Shown: positions 17,880 through 26,467 of the stretch, piece after piece | How the letters are laid out: every line of letters starts with the position of its first letter | Position numbering within the stretch: position 1 is the first letter of the stretch | Origin: Bacillus sp. OV166 | Lineage (GTDB): Bacteria > Bacillota > Bacilli > Bacillales > Cytobacillaceae | Direction: 5' to 3' | NCBI RefSeq assembly: GCF_900177675.1 | Contig: NZ_FXWM01000001.1 | Location: 5,713,001 to 5,777,000 of the forward strand | DNA length: 64,000 nucleotides | Notes under the pieces: generated by a model | Seen by the model: the letters and a program-made list of their open reading frames with translations, nothing else | The model's database searches: none | Told to the model about the DNA's origin: nothing | Program-made: the position numbers and the translations under genes

Positions 17880-19082
17880 TTAGTTTGAGTTCTTATCCCT
17901 TTGATACGAGTCGCTTTGTGATTCTTTAAAAATGTAATCTACGAGCTTCTGGCTGGATATCCCGTTTGAATATTTATTCCAAATGTCAGAAAAACTGGTA
18001 ACCTTCTGATAATCAAATAAGTTATCTTTAATAATCGTAATGATTTCATCCGTATGTTTCGTGATCGGACCTGGAACGGTCTCTTCAAAATCCTCCCACA
18101 ATCCTCTTTCCACTTTGTATTGTTCAATATCATAAGTAAAAAAGATCATGGGTTTATTTAATAATGAAAACTCATATGGTATGGAAGAATAATCTGTAAT
18201 CAGCAAGTCAGTGATAAGTAACAATTCATTAGCATCATAACGTGAGGATGAATAATCATAAACAAAATTAGAATATAATTCATTGTTTTCTAATGAACTT
18301 TTTATCGCAGGATGAAAACGGAGCAACAAAACATATTCATCACTGAGCTCCTGATACATTTTTTCTAAATCCAATTTTAATTCAAATTGATCTAATTGAT
18401 GCTCCCTGTATGTTGGGGCATACAAGATCACCTTTTTGGATGTTAATTCAGGATTCTCATCTAATAATTTAGAAATAATTGCCTTATGTTTGTTCTCATC
18501 AAAAAAAAAGTCAGTTCTCGGTATTCCTGTTCGAAGAATGTTTTGATCCTTTAGGGCAAATACCTGTTTAAAAATATCAGCCATTTTGTCTGACCCAACA
18601 ACAACCTTATGAAATTTTTTGTAAACTCGTAGAAATCGCTTATGAGCCCTTTTACTACGATTGACATTGGACTCATCCGCCAGTCCAAACTTTTTAATCG
18701 CACCTGCTGCGTGCCAAAGCTGGATACATTCCACACCCGTTTTAAAATTAGTTGAAGCCAAAACCCCAAAATAGTTATCAATAATAATTTTTTTGGAAGT
18801 AGCGAGGTGATAGATGGAACGCAAAAGATCGATAAATGATGTTTCAAATGGAATGACAGGAAGAGCAGGATATTTCTTAAAAAGTGAAAGTGAAGAACCC
18901 TTACATAAAAAGACAATTTCTTGTTGGATATTCTGGTGAAGGATTTCCTCGTACACATATTTGGCATTATCCCCAAAGGAAACCAGAAAGGTGACCTTAT
19001 TTTTTAATGGGAATGCCTTACAAATTATAAAAAAACACTTAAATATAACCAAATAAATGGATATGACAATTTCTCTAATCAT
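17880..19082 (-). CDS. tagB: TagB/TarB-like CDP-glycerol glycerophosphotransferase (primase)
   Basis: The 400-aa product belongs to the CDP-glycerol:poly(glycerophosphate) glycerophosphotransferase family, with the amphipathic N-terminus, LWHAAGAIKKFG, GIPRTD, LYAPTYRE, an RFHP motif and ITDYSS. Its length and its overlap with tagD fit TagB, the peripheral enzyme that adds the first glycerol phosphate to the linkage disaccharide. Its start overlaps the tagD end by 8 bases, indicating translational coupling. The assignment as primase rather than TarF rests on context and size. No terminator is visible before tagG. Confidence 0.8.
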   Translation of the reverse strand: MIREIVISIYLVIFKCFFIICKAFPLKNKVTFLVSFGDNAKYVYEEILHQNIQQEIVFLCKGSSLSLFKKYPALPVIPFETSFIDLLRSIYHLATSKKIIIDNYFGVLASTNFKTGVECIQLWHAAGAIKKFGLADESNVNRSKRAHKRFLRVYKKFHKVVVGSDKMADIFKQVFALKDQNILRTGIPRTDFFFDENKHKAIISKLLDENPELTSKKVILYAPTYREHQLDQFELKLDLEKMYQELSDEYVLLLRFHPAIKSSLENNELYSNFVYDYSSSRYDANELLLITDLLITDYSSIPYEFSLLNKPMIFFTYDIEQYKVERGLWEDFEETVPGPITKHTDEIITIIKDNLFDYQKVTSFSDIWNKYSNGISSQKLVDYIFKESQSDSYQRDKNSN

Positions 19083-19473
19083 TTTTCACATAATTTAAAT
19101 CGGATTTAATTTTGGAGGTTGAGATACCGGTAGTTCTTGGCAAATAAACCACTTCACAATACCTTTTTAGAAAATCAAAATGACCTTTCCAATCATCACC
19201 CATTACAAAGACATCAATATCATGGTCAATTACGTCCTGGATCTTTTGTTCCCAGCAGGATTCCGGAATGACGTGGTCAACATAGCGAATCGACTTCAGA
19301 ATTAATTGTCGGTCCTGATAACTATAGTAGGCTTTTTTATTCTTTTCGATATTAAATTCATCTGTCGATAGACCAACGATTAGAAAATCTCCTAATTCCT
19401 TAGCTTTTCTTAATATATTGATATGACCAACATGGAGCAAATCAAAAGTCCCGTACGTTAATACCTTTTTCAT
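19075..19473 (-). CDS. tagD: TagD/TarD, glycerol-3-phosphate cytidylyltransferase
   Basis: TagD makes CDP-glycerol from CTP and glycerol 3-phosphate. The 132-aa product has the nucleotidyltransferase motifs GTFDLLHVGH (HxGH) near the N-terminus and RTTGISTSKI near the C-terminus, and the usual family length. An in-frame TTG at 19482 precedes it, but GAGGAG lies nine bases before the ATG at 19473. It leads the tagD-tagB pair behind a strong promoter. Confidence 0.97.
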   Translation of the reverse strand: MKKVLTYGTFDLLHVGHINILRKAKELGDFLIVGLSTDEFNIEKNKKAYYSYQDRQLILKSIRYVDHVIPESCWEQKIQDVIDHDIDVFVMGDDWKGHFDFLKRYCEVVYLPRTTGISTSKIKSDLNYVKND

Positions 19474-19554
19474 TCTTTTCAACTCCTCACCGAGTTTTCA
19501 TTGCAGCGTTTATTCACCACCTGAAAACTCTTGCAGAAAAACAATCCATTTCCC

Positions 19555-19583
19555 ATTATATATCCCACTAGTTTTTATTTCAA
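19555..19583 (-). promoter_or_regulatory. Strong sigma-A promoter of tagD-tagB
   Basis: On the minus strand TTGAAA (19578-19583) and a perfect TATAAT (19555-19560) are separated by 17 bases, about 85 bases upstream of tagD. It is the best promoter match I see in the window. Confidence 0.7.
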
Positions 19584-19592
19584 ACACTAGTG
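19566..19592. promoter_or_regulatory. Possible operator: paired CACTAGT elements around the -35
   Basis: CACTAGT at 19566-19572 and CACTAGTG at 19585-19592 flank the -35 of the tagD promoter. Each contains the palindrome ACTAGT, and the copies are 19 bases apart, close to two helical turns. They do not match the WalR consensus. Confidence 0.35.
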
Positions 19593-19619
19593 AAAGGATT
19601 CACGTTCGGTCTATTTAAA

Positions 19620-19654
19620 AATAAAACCATGATATTTACTATCATGGTTTTATT
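19620..19654 (-). terminator. Terminator of the tarI-tarJ polymerase operon
   Basis: A 15-bp perfect stem (AATAAAACCATGATA with its complement) and 5-base loop overlaps the last codons and stop of the GT2-polymerase fusion gene. Confidence 0.85.
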
Positions 19655-21948
19655 AGTATATCCACAAATCTTTTTGCAGATTCTCCGTCAAGATCATCGA
19701 AGAATCGATGTTTAAAGCTTTCAATCTTTTTAAAATCAAACTGGTTTTCTTTCACCGTTTTGATAACCTCGTCAGTAGTTTTTACAATTGGCCCTGGAAC
19801 AAAGTCAGAGTATTCATAGTAAAAACCACGATCTTCGAGATACTCATCAAGGTCATATGCAAAGAAAATCATTGGTCGTTCCAATAAAGAGAATTCAAAA
19901 ACTAAAGATGAATAATCACTAATTAAAATATCCGTATTCATTAATACATTATTTATTTCATTCGAACTCATATTTATAACAAAGTCTGCTGCTTTCTCTG
20001 GTATTTGAACTTTTTTGGTAACAGATGGATGAAGCTTTAATATCAGTACATATTCATCTGAAAGTTCTTCAGCCATTTTTACTAAATCCAATTTAATATT
20101 AAAATTCGCCCGCTTACCTGGACCACCTCTAAACGTGGGAGCATAGGTAATCACTTTTTTATTTTTAAGCTGTGGATAGGTTCCCAGATATCGCTGGTGA
20201 ACGAATTCCATTAATTCCTTATCAAAAAAGACATCTGTTCGCGGCAATCCTAATGGGTAAATATTTTCTTCCGGCACTTCAAATGCCTCAGCATAGTGAG
20301 GAATAATTTCTTTACTTGTAACTACTGCTTTTGTATAAATTTGATGAGCACTTCGTTCAAATTGGGTGGAATTACTTTCACGATACCCTACGGCACTATG
20401 GCCAAATTTCTTAAAAGCACCAGCTGCATGCCATGTTTGAATCACTTCCGTTTGCTTGCGCACACGAAGCTTATATAATGGACGATAATAATCATCTAAG
20501 ATTAAATAACGGGAAGTCGCGATATCATAATATAGTCTACAGAAATCCCTGAAATTTCGCTTTTTCTTGAAATGACCTCTAATTTTGTAATCTGGGCGCT
20601 GATTAATTAATTCATCATAAATATGCTCAAATGAATCCGTTAATCTCGGAAATTTGTTGGTCGCCATCGTAATTTTCTTTTGTACAGGCAGCGTGCTAAA
20701 AAATGGAAAAGCCACCCGCCGGACAAGGGCCGTTTTCACCTTGGTTTTTATTTTTTTAAATTTAACTTTTACTAGATATAAAAATATCGGGGAAAGATTA
20801 TTTCTTTTCCATGCTTTCTTAACCGCCATGAACACTTTTTGTTTTTTCGAAGTCTCTAATGCATGTAATGAACCTGGATCCAGTTTTGAGAAACAAACCT
20901 TTAACCATTGTAGATACAGTTTTTTTGCAGCTGGACTAACCAGTTTATACCGATCTGCAATTTCATAGGTCATAACTCTATGTAATGACGGAATCTGATT
21001 AAATAAATGATAATCTAAAGTTTTCACCCACTCCAAAACCATGGTAAATGATTCTACTTGAGTTTTTTGGTCCTTGCTTACAAGCGCACTTCGAATAGCA
21101 GGCCAAATGTCTGCTGAAATAATTCTGGTATAATAACTTTTCTTTAAAGCAAATCGGGTATGTTGATTTGAAATATATTTATCCCATAATTGATCAGAAA
21201 TACGTAAACTTTTAAAAATATCGGTTAAAACCTTTACTGAATTCACGCGCACAGTTTGTGATAAGGATAAATTCTCCTCCGCTTCCCTAGAGCGATATTT
21301 ATAAATGATTTTATCAACAGTATATATTTTATTTGCCTTCATATAGGCTTCAATCACAAATGGCTGATCCTCGGTTACATGAATATCTGCAGGAAACCGT
21401 ATTCCTTTAACGATTTTAGAATGGTAAAGCTTATTGCACGGTCCCAGTGAGAATAGTAACCCTGGATTGGCGACGAGGCTCTTTTCACCTGGAACGTATA
21501 CACCGTTATTCACGTGACTAGCGATAAACCATGTTTCTGTACTATTGAAGCTTAAAGAAGTTCCTAAAACGATATCTGCCTTTTCTTTTAACCCACTATT
21601 ATACATGGTTTCTAAGGCATCTAGTGGTAAGAGGTCATCTGAATCAACAAAACTAATAAATTCACCTCTTGCTACTTCTAAACCATTATTCCGCGCTACC
21701 CCTGGTCCTGAATTTTCTTGTTTAATAAAGACAATATTTCCGTATTTATTTGCAAATTCCTCAATGATTTCTGGACTTCGGTCACTTGACCCATCATCAA
21801 CCATGATAATTTCAATGTGATCTAACGTCTGGTTGACAAGAGACTCCAATGTCTCCGTAATATATTCTTCCACATTAAAAACTGGGGTAATTATACTTAC
21901 CTTCACATCTTCTAATTCAGGATGAATGATATATTGAAGTTTACTCAT
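19642..21948 (-). CDS. Bifunctional GT2 glycosyltransferase / CDP-polyol phosphotransferase
   Basis: The 768-aa product joins two enzymes. Residues about 15-230 are a GT-A family 2 glycosyltransferase (VSIITPVFN, MVDDGSSD, VDSDD, TEDQPF). After a helical middle part, residues about 430-768 are a CDP-glycerol/ribitol phosphotransferase (TWHAAGAFKKFG, GLPRTD, TYAPTFRG, KLHPS, ISDYSSLVFEF). It may both extend and glycosylate the teichoic acid chain. A longer frame begins at 22002, but GAGGAG precedes the ATG at 21948. It is last in the tarI operon; the acceptor and sugar are unknown. Confidence 0.88.
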   Translation of the reverse strand: MSKLQYIIHPELEDVKVSIITPVFNVEEYITETLESLVNQTLDHIEIIMVDDGSSDRSPEIIEEFANKYGNIVFIKQENSGPGVARNNGLEVARGEFISFVDSDDLLPLDALETMYNSGLKEKADIVLGTSLSFNSTETWFIASHVNNGVYVPGEKSLVANPGLLFSLGPCNKLYHSKIVKGIRFPADIHVTEDQPFVIEAYMKANKIYTVDKIIYKYRSREAEENLSLSQTVRVNSVKVLTDIFKSLRISDQLWDKYISNQHTRFALKKSYYTRIISADIWPAIRSALVSKDQKTQVESFTMVLEWVKTLDYHLFNQIPSLHRVMTYEIADRYKLVSPAAKKLYLQWLKVCFSKLDPGSLHALETSKKQKVFMAVKKAWKRNNLSPIFLYLVKVKFKKIKTKVKTALVRRVAFPFFSTLPVQKKITMATNKFPRLTDSFEHIYDELINQRPDYKIRGHFKKKRNFRDFCRLYYDIATSRYLILDDYYRPLYKLRVRKQTEVIQTWHAAGAFKKFGHSAVGYRESNSTQFERSAHQIYTKAVVTSKEIIPHYAEAFEVPEENIYPLGLPRTDVFFDKELMEFVHQRYLGTYPQLKNKKVITYAPTFRGGPGKRANFNIKLDLVKMAEELSDEYVLILKLHPSVTKKVQIPEKAADFVINMSSNEINNVLMNTDILISDYSSLVFEFSLLERPMIFFAYDLDEYLEDRGFYYEYSDFVPGPIVKTTDEVIKTVKENQFDFKKIESFKHRFFDDLDGESAKRFVDILIKP

Positions 21949-22074
21949 ATAATATCTCCTCTGTTGTAAAAAAAACAAAGCACCATCTTTTGAAACGCTC
22001 ATCTTTTTTAACTATTATTAACATCATTTTCCTCTTTTATGATTGAAATAAAAGAATAGGGATAAAATTCCACT

Positions 22075-23271
22075 CTATTTAGAATCTGCATCTACGATGA
22101 GTTGGTCTACAACACGATCGCTTGATTTTCCATCCGTATGATCAAAAAAGTAATCAACAAATGTCTCGATTTTTTCCATTTTGAAGTCTTTATTTTGAAT
22201 GGTTTCAATTAATTCATCTAATGTCCTTGCTAATGGGCCAGGGATAAATGAATCATATTTATAATAAAAATCTCGTGTTGCTATATATTCCTCTACATCT
22301 GGAGAATAGAAAATCATCGGTTTATTTAATAATGCAAACTCAAAGCAAACAGAGGAGTAATCGGTTATTAATAGATCTGAGATAAATAATAAATCATTAA
22401 TTTCCCGATAATGTGAAATGTCGTAGAAAAAATCTTTATATTCTTCAGGGATTTTCCAATAGTCTTTTACAAATGGATGCATTTTAAATAGAAAAACATA
22501 CTCATCATGTAAGGCATGATAAAGTTTTTCTAAATGAAGATAATCCTTCGGATAATAGGCAGACTGCTGGCCGGACCCTCGAAAGGTCGGTGCAAACATT
22601 ATGACTTTTTTTTCAGATAAAATGGGATACTTTCTGTATAATTCTTCTTTAACCTTCACTTGGTAAGCTTGATCAAAAAAGACATCCGTTCTTGGTATCC
22701 CAGTTGCAAAGACCCGATTTTCACTAATCCCAAAACCTTCAGCATAATGCTTTGCCACATTCTTCGAACTGACGATTACCTTCGTATAATTGCGGTGATT
22801 CAAAGAATGAGCGTCTGGACCACCTGGAAGACCTACACGGCTGTACCCAAAGGTTTTAAACGCACCGACTGCATGCCATAACTGAATAAGATCGGCACCT
22901 TTCCGTATTTTTAATGGATAGACCATCGGATAAAAATCATCCAACAAAATAAATTTTGCCGTTGCCAGATGAAAAGCTAAACGAACCATTTCCCAATAGG
23001 TTTTATAAGCCCGCGTACTCTCTTTTAAAAAAAAATGGTATTGGTAATTTACATTTTTTCGTTTTAATGCCTGATAAACAAATTCAAAGTTACCACTTAA
23101 ATCGGTTCGGCTATCTGATGCAAATAATATTTTTTTTTTATTTAACGGAAATAGGCAAAAAAATAGGTAAAGCAAACGAAAAATAACTTTACGGAAAAAA
23201 CGGTAAACAAGACTATATTGAGAGCTGTTTCCTTTACTTTCCGCTTGGTTTTCCATCTTATTTTTTAACAT
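22075..23271 (-). CDS. CDP-glycerol/ribitol glycerophosphotransferase family protein
   Basis: The 398-aa product has the full polymerase-family motif set: LWHAVGAFKTFG, GIPRTD, FAPTFRG, KMHPF, ITDYSSVCFEF and the GPLARTLDEL tail. The N-terminal 40 residues contain an amphipathic or membrane-embedded segment (RLLYLFFCLFPL). It sits between two paralogues in the tarI operon, so it is probably a TarF-, TarK- or TarL-type enzyme. Which polyol phosphate it transfers cannot be decided from motifs. AGGAG precedes the ATG. Confidence 0.88.
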   Translation of the reverse strand: MLKNKMENQAESKGNSSQYSLVYRFFRKVIFRLLYLFFCLFPLNKKKILFASDSRTDLSGNFEFVYQALKRKNVNYQYHFFLKESTRAYKTYWEMVRLAFHLATAKFILLDDFYPMVYPLKIRKGADLIQLWHAVGAFKTFGYSRVGLPGGPDAHSLNHRNYTKVIVSSKNVAKHYAEGFGISENRVFATGIPRTDVFFDQAYQVKVKEELYRKYPILSEKKVIMFAPTFRGSGQQSAYYPKDYLHLEKLYHALHDEYVFLFKMHPFVKDYWKIPEEYKDFFYDISHYREINDLLFISDLLITDYSSVCFEFALLNKPMIFYSPDVEEYIATRDFYYKYDSFIPGPLARTLDELIETIQNKDFKMEKIETFVDYFFDHTDGKSSDRVVDQLIVDADSK

Positions 23272-23301
23272 TATTAATCTCCTACTGGAAAATTTATACC
23301 A

Positions 23302-24474
23302 TCAGCTTTTTTTAATTAAATTATCTACGATTCTTTTACTTGTTTTTCCATCAAAGTATGTAAAAAAACGATTTCTAAATTGTTCAATTTTTTTCAGATC
23401 AAAATCATCTTGTTGGATCCATTCAATCAGATCTTGAGTTTGATGAAAGAACGGCCCTGGAATAAATGACAGGAAAGGAAAATAAAAATCTCGTTCCCTT
23501 ATATACTCTTCAAGGTCATCAGCAATAAAAGCAATTGGCCTGACTAATAAACTATAATCAAAAATAACCGATGAATAATCTGTTAAAAGAATATCCGCTA
23601 GAACTAGTAATTGTTCGATGTTGAATTTTTCCTTTACATGAAAGACAAAACCTTTATCTTCTTTCTTAATAGTGATCTCCGAACGCATATATGGATGTAA
23701 ATGAATCAGTAGTACATATTCATCTCCGAGAGTTTCCCTCATAGCTGAAAAATCGATAGGACAGTGAAATGATTCTTGATAATGACTTTTCCCTCTAAAG
23801 GTAGGAGCATATAAGATAATCTTTCTCCCCTGAATCTCAGGAAATTCACTCTGTAATTCTCCCATCAATCTTAACTGCTCACGTTTATTAAAAAAATAAT
23901 CAGTTCTCGGTACACCTAATGGGAATATCCTTGAGGATGGCATATCGAAGGCTTCAGCATAAAAAGGAATGACTTCCGAGGAACTCACAAATACTTTAGA
24001 ATAATTTGAATGAACCTTAACATGTTTTAAATAATCTGAACTTGGACCAAATTCTTTATCTACGGTGCTTAAACCAAATTTCTTGAATGCACCTGCTGCA
24101 TGCCAAAGCTGAATAATATCCGTTCCCTGTCGAGGTTTTATCACATAAACGGGGAAATAATAGTCATCGATGATAAAATATCGGGATGTAGCTAAATGAT
24201 AACTCGCTTTAACCATATGTAGGACATAGTGGAATTTGCCTAGTAATGAACTGCTATACTTTTTAAAAAGAAAATTACACGTCCAATTGGGATATCTTCC
24301 GTGTAATTCCTTATAAATATAATAGAGATTCCCCTGAATCTCCGTAGCCCGATAGGAAGCAAAGGTGACCTTTTCATTATTTACTTTAAAAAGAAGGCAT
24401 GACAGGTAAAAGATCATCTGAATGAATCCCTTCACCATAATTGTTGGAAAAATTCTCAGTAAATACATCGCCAT
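23302..24474 (-). CDS. CDP-glycerol/ribitol glycerophosphotransferase family protein (next to tarJ)
   Basis: The 390-aa product shows LWHAAGAFKKFG, GVPRTDYFF, LYAPTFRG, HLHPYM and LTDYSS, with an N-terminal hydrophobic segment. Its length is that of S. aureus TarF (about 390 aa) rather than full TarL (about 560 aa). It starts 16 bases after tarJ and is part of that operon. It is either the second primase (TarF type) or a compact ribitol-phosphate polymerase. Confidence 0.88.
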   Translation of the reverse strand: MAMYLLRIFPTIMVKGFIQMIFYLSCLLFKVNNEKVTFASYRATEIQGNLYYIYKELHGRYPNWTCNFLFKKYSSSLLGKFHYVLHMVKASYHLATSRYFIIDDYYFPVYVIKPRQGTDIIQLWHAAGAFKKFGLSTVDKEFGPSSDYLKHVKVHSNYSKVFVSSSEVIPFYAEAFDMPSSRIFPLGVPRTDYFFNKREQLRLMGELQSEFPEIQGRKIILYAPTFRGKSHYQESFHCPIDFSAMRETLGDEYVLLIHLHPYMRSEITIKKEDKGFVFHVKEKFNIEQLLVLADILLTDYSSVIFDYSLLVRPIAFIADDLEEYIRERDFYFPFLSFIPGPFFHQTQDLIEWIQQDDFDLKKIEQFRNRFFTYFDGKTSKRIVDNLIKKS

Positions 24475-24490
24475 GCCTGCCTTTTTTATT

Positions 24491-25516
24491 TTATATTTTC
24501 CATTCGAGTATGGTTTTTCCCCATGAGTTTGTCAGGTCTTTTTCAAATGCATCAATAATATCTTGGATGTTCTTTATTTGGTGAACTTCTCCAATCAGCA
24601 TGCCAAAATACTCGACTACTTCCGGGTGCTCAACCATGAAATTTACAGTGTTGACAAAATCAGTTCGTCCACTTCGACTGCTGCCAATCATCGTAAGACC
24701 TTTTTCTAGAATCATTCTAGTGTTTATTTCAACAGGATATTCAGAGACACCGAGTATACAAATAGATCCCTCTGGATTAATATAATCAATCATTTGATTA
24801 ATCGCAGATTGGCTGCCATTCCCGCCAACACATTCAAATCCATGATCAATCCGTAAATCATCCGGAATTTCATCAATTTGATACGCTTCATCAACAAACG
24901 AAAAATGATCCATTTTATATTTTGTTTTCCCAAAAATATACACCTTGCTATCAGGATAGCGTTTCTTTAAAATCAGCGTGGTTATATAACCTAAATTCCC
25001 ATCTCCCCATACCCCGAACGTATTTTTTCGAGCATGGGCTTTTGCCTCAAAGCGCACCAAGGCATGCATACTGATGGTGATTAATTCCATAAAAGCCGCA
25101 ACCGATGGATCAATTTCTTCTGGTAATGGAACAATCCGATCCCTGTGAAGAAAAACATAGTCCTGCATAAATCCGTCGTAACCACTTGAACGAAATTTAC
25201 TCGATCGCAAGTAATTTTCTGCAATGACTTCATCATTTTCAGTTGGGGTATTTGGTACCATAACGACCCGGGTACCAGGTGCAAATTCATTATTTGGATC
25301 ATAAACCACTTTACCAATCCCCTCATGAATCAGCGCCATTGGCAGTTTCTTTGCCATTGCTTCTTTTCCACGTGTGCCGGTGTAATACCTTTGGTCAGCC
25401 GCACATATGGAGAGATGAGTGGGACGCACCACAATTTTATCGGACTGAATGGAACGATCTTTATAAGTCACTTCAAACTGTCGTGGCGACACTAAGCGAT
25501 ACACTTGATTAATCAT
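24491..25516 (-). CDS. tarJ: TarJ, ribulose-5-phosphate reductase (NADPH)
   Basis: TarJ reduces ribulose 5-phosphate to ribitol 5-phosphate for CDP-ribitol synthesis. The 341-aa product is a medium-chain alcohol dehydrogenase with the catalytic zinc ligand in LSICAADQRYYTG, the IHEG motif, an atypical GDGNLGY nucleotide-binding turn and the GSSRSGRTDF stretch seen in TarJ. Its ATG overlaps the tarI stop (ATGA, 25513-25516), the standard tarIJ coupling. Confidence 0.95.
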   Translation of the reverse strand: MINQVYRLVSPRQFEVTYKDRSIQSDKIVVRPTHLSICAADQRYYTGTRGKEAMAKKLPMALIHEGIGKVVYDPNNEFAPGTRVVMVPNTPTENDEVIAENYLRSSKFRSSGYDGFMQDYVFLHRDRIVPLPEEIDPSVAAFMELITISMHALVRFEAKAHARKNTFGVWGDGNLGYITTLILKKRYPDSKVYIFGKTKYKMDHFSFVDEAYQIDEIPDDLRIDHGFECVGGNGSQSAINQMIDYINPEGSICILGVSEYPVEINTRMILEKGLTMIGSSRSGRTDFVNTVNFMVEHPEVVEYFGMLIGEVHQIKNIQDIIDAFEKDLTNSWGKTILEWKI

Positions 25517-26226
25517 CGTGAAACCCTCTCTTGTAGGATTGCATTAGCTACCTTCAAATCATATGGGGTTGTTACCTTTATATTAAATAATTCACCCTTG
25601 ACAATCTTAACCTTTTCACCTGCAAGCGCGCAAATTTTACATGCATCCGTAAGAATCATTTTTTGTTCCTCGGTTAGTGCGTTATAATAAGTAACCAATT
25701 TCTTGATATTAAAGCTTTGTGGCGTTTGTCCCTGGTACATAGTATCCCTTACAGGGATGTTTGAGATAAATTCTCCATCCTCAGATTGGATAATCGTATC
25801 AATCGCCTCGATCACTGTATCAACAGCCCCAAACTTAATGGCCGCTTCAATATTCTCTTCAATAATTCGATGAGTTAGAAATGGTCTTACAGAATCATGG
25901 GTAATAATCACATCATCATCGTTAATCCCAAAGTTTTTTTCGATATAGCGGATGCCGCTCATGATGGATTCATTGCGATCTTTTCCACCTTCAAGCACAA
26001 CAATCCTTGCGTCTTTTCCAATATATTTATTAATAATATCTTTAGCATGATTAACCCATTCTTTCGGTGTAACGACTAGAATCTTCTCAAAACGATCATT
26101 CAGGATAAACTTTTCAATTGTATGTATAATGATAGGTTTACTATTTAAAGTTAAAAACTGCTTGGGCATATTAATATTACCCATTCTTGTTCCTTTTCCT
26201 CCGGCAAGAATTTCTGCAAAAATCAT
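25513..26226 (-). CDS. tarI: TarI, ribitol-5-phosphate cytidylyltransferase
   Basis: TarI makes CDP-ribitol from CTP and ribitol 5-phosphate. The 237-aa product is an IspD-like enzyme with the N-terminal LAGGKGTRMG loop, THDSVRPF, IPVRDTMYQGQTPQ and KVTTPYDL. The close pairing with tarJ distinguishes it from IspD. A GTG at 26235 is in frame, but AAGGAG lies 8 bases before the ATG at 26226. It heads the operon tarI-tarJ-three polymerase genes. Confidence 0.95.
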   Translation of the reverse strand: MIFAEILAGGKGTRMGNINMPKQFLTLNSKPIIIHTIEKFILNDRFEKILVVTPKEWVNHAKDIINKYIGKDARIVVLEGGKDRNESIMSGIRYIEKNFGINDDDVIITHDSVRPFLTHRIIEENIEAAIKFGAVDTVIEAIDTIIQSEDGEFISNIPVRDTMYQGQTPQSFNIKKLVTYYNALTEEQKMILTDACKICALAGEKVKIVKGELFNIKVTTPYDLKVANAILQERVSR

Positions 26227-26341
26227 TGTCCACACTCCTTATCATACTTAACATGCTTAATTTAAAGAAACTTTATTATTAAAATGATACATAATTAACC
26301 GTACCATTCTTCATCCTAATTAACAAAAAACGACAAATTTC

Positions 26342-26369
26342 TTGACAAAAACTCAATTAAAACTATACA
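26342..26369 (+). promoter_or_regulatory. Promoter-like site pointing antisense into the autolysin gene
   Basis: A perfect TTGACA (26342-26347) is followed after 16 bases by TATACA (26364-26369) on the plus strand. It lies in the tarI-autolysin gap and no plus-strand gene follows, so it could make an antisense or small RNA, or be a chance match in AT-rich DNA. Confidence 0.3.
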
Positions 26370-26424
26370 CTCTTTCAAATACATTTTCAAGCGAGGTAAG
26401 ATTCTAGTTCCGTGTCTTTATTGC

Positions 26425-26456
26425 AAAAAAAAGAAGGGAAGAAATCTTCCACTTCA
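26425..26456 (-). terminator. Terminator of the PA14 autolysin gene
   Basis: GAAG-GGAAG pairs with CTTCC-A-CTTC (one bulge); on the minus strand it is followed by a run of nine T. Confidence 0.75.
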
Positions 26457-26467
26457 TTTTCTAGGAC

